Shown in pieces: positions 59,512 to 64,000 of a stretch of 64,000 bases of DNA (positions are counted from its first letter, which is position 1; every line of letters starts with the position of its first letter). The notes under the pieces are model-generated. The model was not told the DNA's origin, did no database searches, and worked only from the letters and a program-made list of their open reading frames with translations. Origin of the DNA: Rufibacter sp. XAAS-G3-1 (GTDB taxonomy: Bacteria; Bacteroidota; Bacteroidia; Cytophagales; Hymenobacteraceae); NCBI RefSeq assembly GCF_013623775.1, contig NZ_JABFAM010000009.1, positions 1 through 64,000 of the forward strand, in the 5' to 3' direction. The position numbers and the translations under genes were made by a program.

Positions 59512-60336
59512 ATGGCAACACTATCCATCTTCTCTTTCAAGGCACTGCTGGGGATTGGCCTCTTGTTTTGGGGCAGTTTTTCCATTTTCTCCCCAGAAAC
59601 AACTATCACCCAAAACCACCAGCTAACGTCTGTTCAAGCCAACCCTAAAGCGGCAGAACTGGAAGGGGCCTGGCAACTGGTGAGTAAAGCCCGGCAGGAA
59701 GGCCAAGCCTCCGTTGTCCAGACCTTAGCCGATGGCTTTTTCTCGGTCGCGCACTTTGACAAGGCGGGGAAAAGGTTTATGGGTACGTATGGCGGTACCT
59801 ATACCCTCACCAACGGGAAACTCACGGCCAAGTACGAATTCAACACCTTTGACAGCACCAGGGTAGGTTCTGCGGTGACGGGCACCTTGATCCGGAAGAA
59901 CGGCAAATGGCAACTCCAGACCGTCAGCGGTGTGAACAATGCGCCGCAAACCTGGGAGAAAGTCCCAGAGAAAAACCCGGCTTCTCCGTTGGCCGGTGCC
60001 TGGCGCATCAGCGGCCGCGAAGGGCAGAATGGACAGATGAACCAGATGGTGCCCGGCCCCCGCAAAACCATCAAAATCCTATCGGGCGACCGTTTTCAGT
60101 GGATTGCCTTCAACTCAGAAACCGCCGCTTTCTCCGGCACCGGTGGTGGCACGTACACGGCCCAGAACGGTAAATACACCGAGCACATTGAGTTCTTCTC
60201 CCGTGACAACAACCGGGTAGGCATGCAACTCACCTTCAACTATGAGGTAAAAGACGGTAACTGGCACCACACCGGCCTCAGCAGCACCGGCGGAAAAGTA
60301 AACGAAATCTGGACGCGCCGGTCTATTAATCAATAA
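59512..60336 (+). CDS. Secreted protein with two homologous beta-rich halves
   Basis: 274 residues with a hydrophobic N-terminal signal (FKALLGIGLLFWGSFSIF). The mature protein has an internal duplication: half 1 about 48-150 (ELEGAWQLVSK ... FFSVAHFDKAGKRFMGTYGGTYTLTNGKLTAKYEFNTFDSTRVGS) and half 2 about 158-270 (PLAGAWRISGRE ... FQWIAFNSETAAFSGTGGGTYTAQNGKYTEHIEFFSRDNNRVGM). The GAWxxxS, GGTYT..NGK and RVG markers recur in both. The pattern is that of lipocalin-like small-molecule binders common in Bacteroidota; the ligand is unknown. The signal is somewhat atypical, so membrane anchoring cannot be ruled out. Confidence 0.75.
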   Translation: MATLSIFSFKALLGIGLLFWGSFSIFSPETTITQNHQLTSVQANPKAAELEGAWQLVSKARQEGQASVVQTLADGFFSVAHFDKAGKRFMGTYGGTYTLTNGKLTAKYEFNTFDSTRVGSAVTGTLIRKNGKWQLQTVSGVNNAPQTWEKVPEKNPASPLAGAWRISGREGQNGQMNQMVPGPRKTIKILSGDRFQWIAFNSETAAFSGTGGGTYTAQNGKYTEHIEFFSRDNNRVGMQLTFNYEVKDGNWHHTGLSSTGGKVNEIWTRRSINQ

Positions 60337-60542
60337 GCTTCTATCGCTTCACGTGAACTTTCGTGACACCAACGGCGCCTTTTCAAGGCAGTGTACATGG
60401 TAGGAAAACTTTTGCGGATGGCACTTTTCAGGATTCATCAACCCGAAAGAACCGGAAGAGCATGTATGGAGAAAAATGCCTTATCCTTCCTTAAGAACAG
60501 TTCCGTTCTCCCTTTAAGTGCACAAAACATCAAATCATGGTC

Positions 60543-61259
60543 TTAGCAAGGGGAACGGTCAAGCGTTTGGAACAACTCTTGTAGGGCTGGTTGGGGAATA
60601 GAACGCCATTTGCCGGGGGCGAGATCTCCCAGGCCAATGTTCACCATACGGGTACGAACAAGCTGTTCTACTTCATACCCCAGTTTATAACACATACGCC
60701 TGATCTGGCGGTTGCGGCCCTGGGTTAAGATGATGGTAAACGCCTGCTCTCCTATCTGCTGTACCTGGGCGGGCCGGGTCTTTTGGCCCATGATCACCAC
60801 GCCGGTCGCCCATTGCGTGAGTGCTTCCGGGGTGAGGGGCTTGTCTACGGTCACCGCGTATTCTTTTTCCTGGTGGTTCCCGGCGTGGCTGATGCGGTTG
60901 TAAAGGTGGCCGTCATCGGTGAGCAACATCAACCCCTCAGATTCTTTGTCCAGCCGCCCCACCGGGAAAACCCGCTGCCCAACCTTTATGGCCTGCGCCA
61001 GGTTGTTCTCAATCTGGGGATTGAGCGTAGACTCAACGCCACGCGGTTTGTAGTAAGCCAGATACGTAAACGGACGCGGTGTTTTCAGCACCAGTTCATC
61101 TACCCGCACCTCATCTTCGGGCCGAAGCACCTGGTGTAACCGCCCCCTCTTTCCGTTCACCAGCACCCTGCCCGCCAGAATAGCCTGTACCGCTTCTTTG
61201 TTTGACATCCTCCCTTTCTGAACCACAAAATACTGCAGGGAAGAAGTGAGGGATTTCAT
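60543..61259 (-). CDS. Pseudouridine synthase, RluF/RsuA type
   Basis: 238 residues from the ATG whose complement is at 61257-61259; a 16-residue longer version starts at 61307 but adds a cysteine/serine-rich tail not expected in the family. N-terminal S4 RNA-binding domain (GRMSNKEAVQAILAGRVLVNG), catalytic domain with the nucleophile Asp104 in GRLDKESEGLMLLTDDG, and the LTQGRNRQIRRMCYKLG motif near the end. Most like RluF (23S rRNA U2604). Monocistronic. Confidence 0.9.
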   Translation of the reverse strand: MKSLTSSLQYFVVQKGRMSNKEAVQAILAGRVLVNGKRGRLHQVLRPEDEVRVDELVLKTPRPFTYLAYYKPRGVESTLNPQIENNLAQAIKVGQRVFPVGRLDKESEGLMLLTDDGHLYNRISHAGNHQEKEYAVTVDKPLTPEALTQWATGVVIMGQKTRPAQVQQIGEQAFTIILTQGRNRQIRRMCYKLGYEVEQLVRTRMVNIGLGDLAPGKWRSIPQPALQELFQTLDRSPC

Positions 61260-61721
61260 TTGGAAAGGAGATGGTGGTTGATGGGAAGAGCAGTTTGAAC
61301 AGACCACAAAGGTACCAGATGCGGCCGAGAAGTCTGCTATCTGTTAAGGCAACCACTTACGTCTTCGTATAAAAGGCCTATGAGCCTGTTTAAATTTGAG
61401 GTTTGCAGTGTAAAGATGACCTTGTTCTTCCTGTCTTTGTGCGTAAGCTGTTTCTCTGCGCATTCCTGCCAGAGGTATAAACCAACCGCTCCAAGGACAA
61501 TCCTGTCGCTGAAATTGAATTTTTTTGATGACGTAAAAAACAGTATCTTACAAGGTTGCCTGTAAGGTGCGCTATAAATCAGCCCCTAAAACCCTGCTAT
61601 ATCATCTGCCCCTGGCATTAAGAAGCGATATAAGGGCTACGTTTACTTTACACTGTTTACCGGCTTCACAGAAACAAGCATTATTCCTGAAAGTGAATAA
61701 TGCTTAGGAACAGCAACACCC
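61260..61721. other. Gene-free stretch with a solo family F end and a hairpin
   Basis: GAGCCTGTTTAAATTTG at 61382-61398 is an isolated family F end. AAGCATTATTC and GAATAATGCTT (about 61676-61706) form a hairpin 16 bases before the hybrid kinase ATG. No gene is supported; the frame 61380-61565 begins inside the repeat. Confidence 0.6.

Positions 61722-64000
<2,279 letters not shown>

Noticed and set aside
61380-61565. Open frame of 61 codons with a hydrophobic core before the hybrid kinase
   Set aside because: It starts inside a solo family F end and has no ribosome-binding context or homologue that I recognise.

Overview
The window looks like a chromosomal segment from a member of the Bacteroidota, most likely the order Cytophagales, family Hymenobacteraceae (Rufibacter/Pontibacter-like). 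The reasons are promoters of the TTTG/TAnnTTTG type, a two-domain HU-CCDC81/SPOR protein, an Hc1-type small histone-like protein, families such as DUF2911, DUF4136 and DUF5686, a CarboxypepD_reg-type TonB receptor, a GH43 enzyme, and a histidine operon in the order G-D-C-B-H-A-F-IE. The genus is inferred from protein flavour only. I saw no rRNA, no tRNA, no CRISPR array, no transposase and no convincing prophage.

Layout. 1-5.1 kb: remnant of a biotin carboxylase gene, a serine palmitoyltransferase-like enzyme, a histone-like protein, tyrS and holA. 5.3-15.2 kb: an envelope cluster (giant TPR protein, outer-membrane barrel, HU-CCDC81/SPOR protein, ExbB, ExbD, TonB-like protein) running into folC and trmB. 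15.5-23.1 kb: a TrpF-like protein lacking the usual catalytic cysteine, mnmA, a lipoprotein, rpe, a TonB-dependent receptor and a DUF2911 protein. 23.3-31.5 kb: a complete his operon with a previously unlisted 29-codon leader peptide (five His codons) and an alternative-pairing attenuator. 31.6-41.1 kb: a LytTR regulator, N-formylglutamate amidohydrolase family protein, small membrane protein, a D-2-hydroxyacid dehydrogenase, a nucleoid protein, a histidine-kinase remnant, a more A+T-rich Usp/lactate-permease pair and a truncated DUF5686 gene. 41.5-50.5 kb: TerB-like protein, DUF4136 lipoprotein, mgsA, TPR protein, gyrA, a small lipoprotein, a glycosyltransferase and an MDR oxidoreductase. 50.8-64 kb: two small proteins, a PAS histidine kinase, a J-domain coiled-coil protein, GH43, a cold-shock protein, D-lactate dehydrogenase, a secreted duplicated protein, an RluF-like pseudouridine synthase and a hybrid histidine kinase cut by the window end.

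The most unusual content is between the genes. At least four families of short interspersed elements fill almost every long gap: (P) a nested 36-44 bp palindrome present about once every 4 kb; (G) a composite element of about 150 bp with four successive hairpins, the last of which is a P palindrome, in six copies; (M) a MITE-like element of 159-160 bp with outer and inner inverted repeats, three full and three partial copies; (F) a 160-162 bp element with GAGCNTGTTT-type ends, three full copies plus solo ends. In addition, several gaps are bounded on both sides by inverted low-complexity repeats that begin at the stop codon of one gene and finish at the start or promoter of the next. P-like palindromes can also be read, always in the same reading frame, inside hisC, hisA and the SPOR gene. 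Three gene remnants (accC, a histidine kinase, DUF5686) suggest that this repeat-rich genome is rearranging; the DUF5686 breakpoint lies exactly at a G element. No mobilising enzyme for these families is encoded here.
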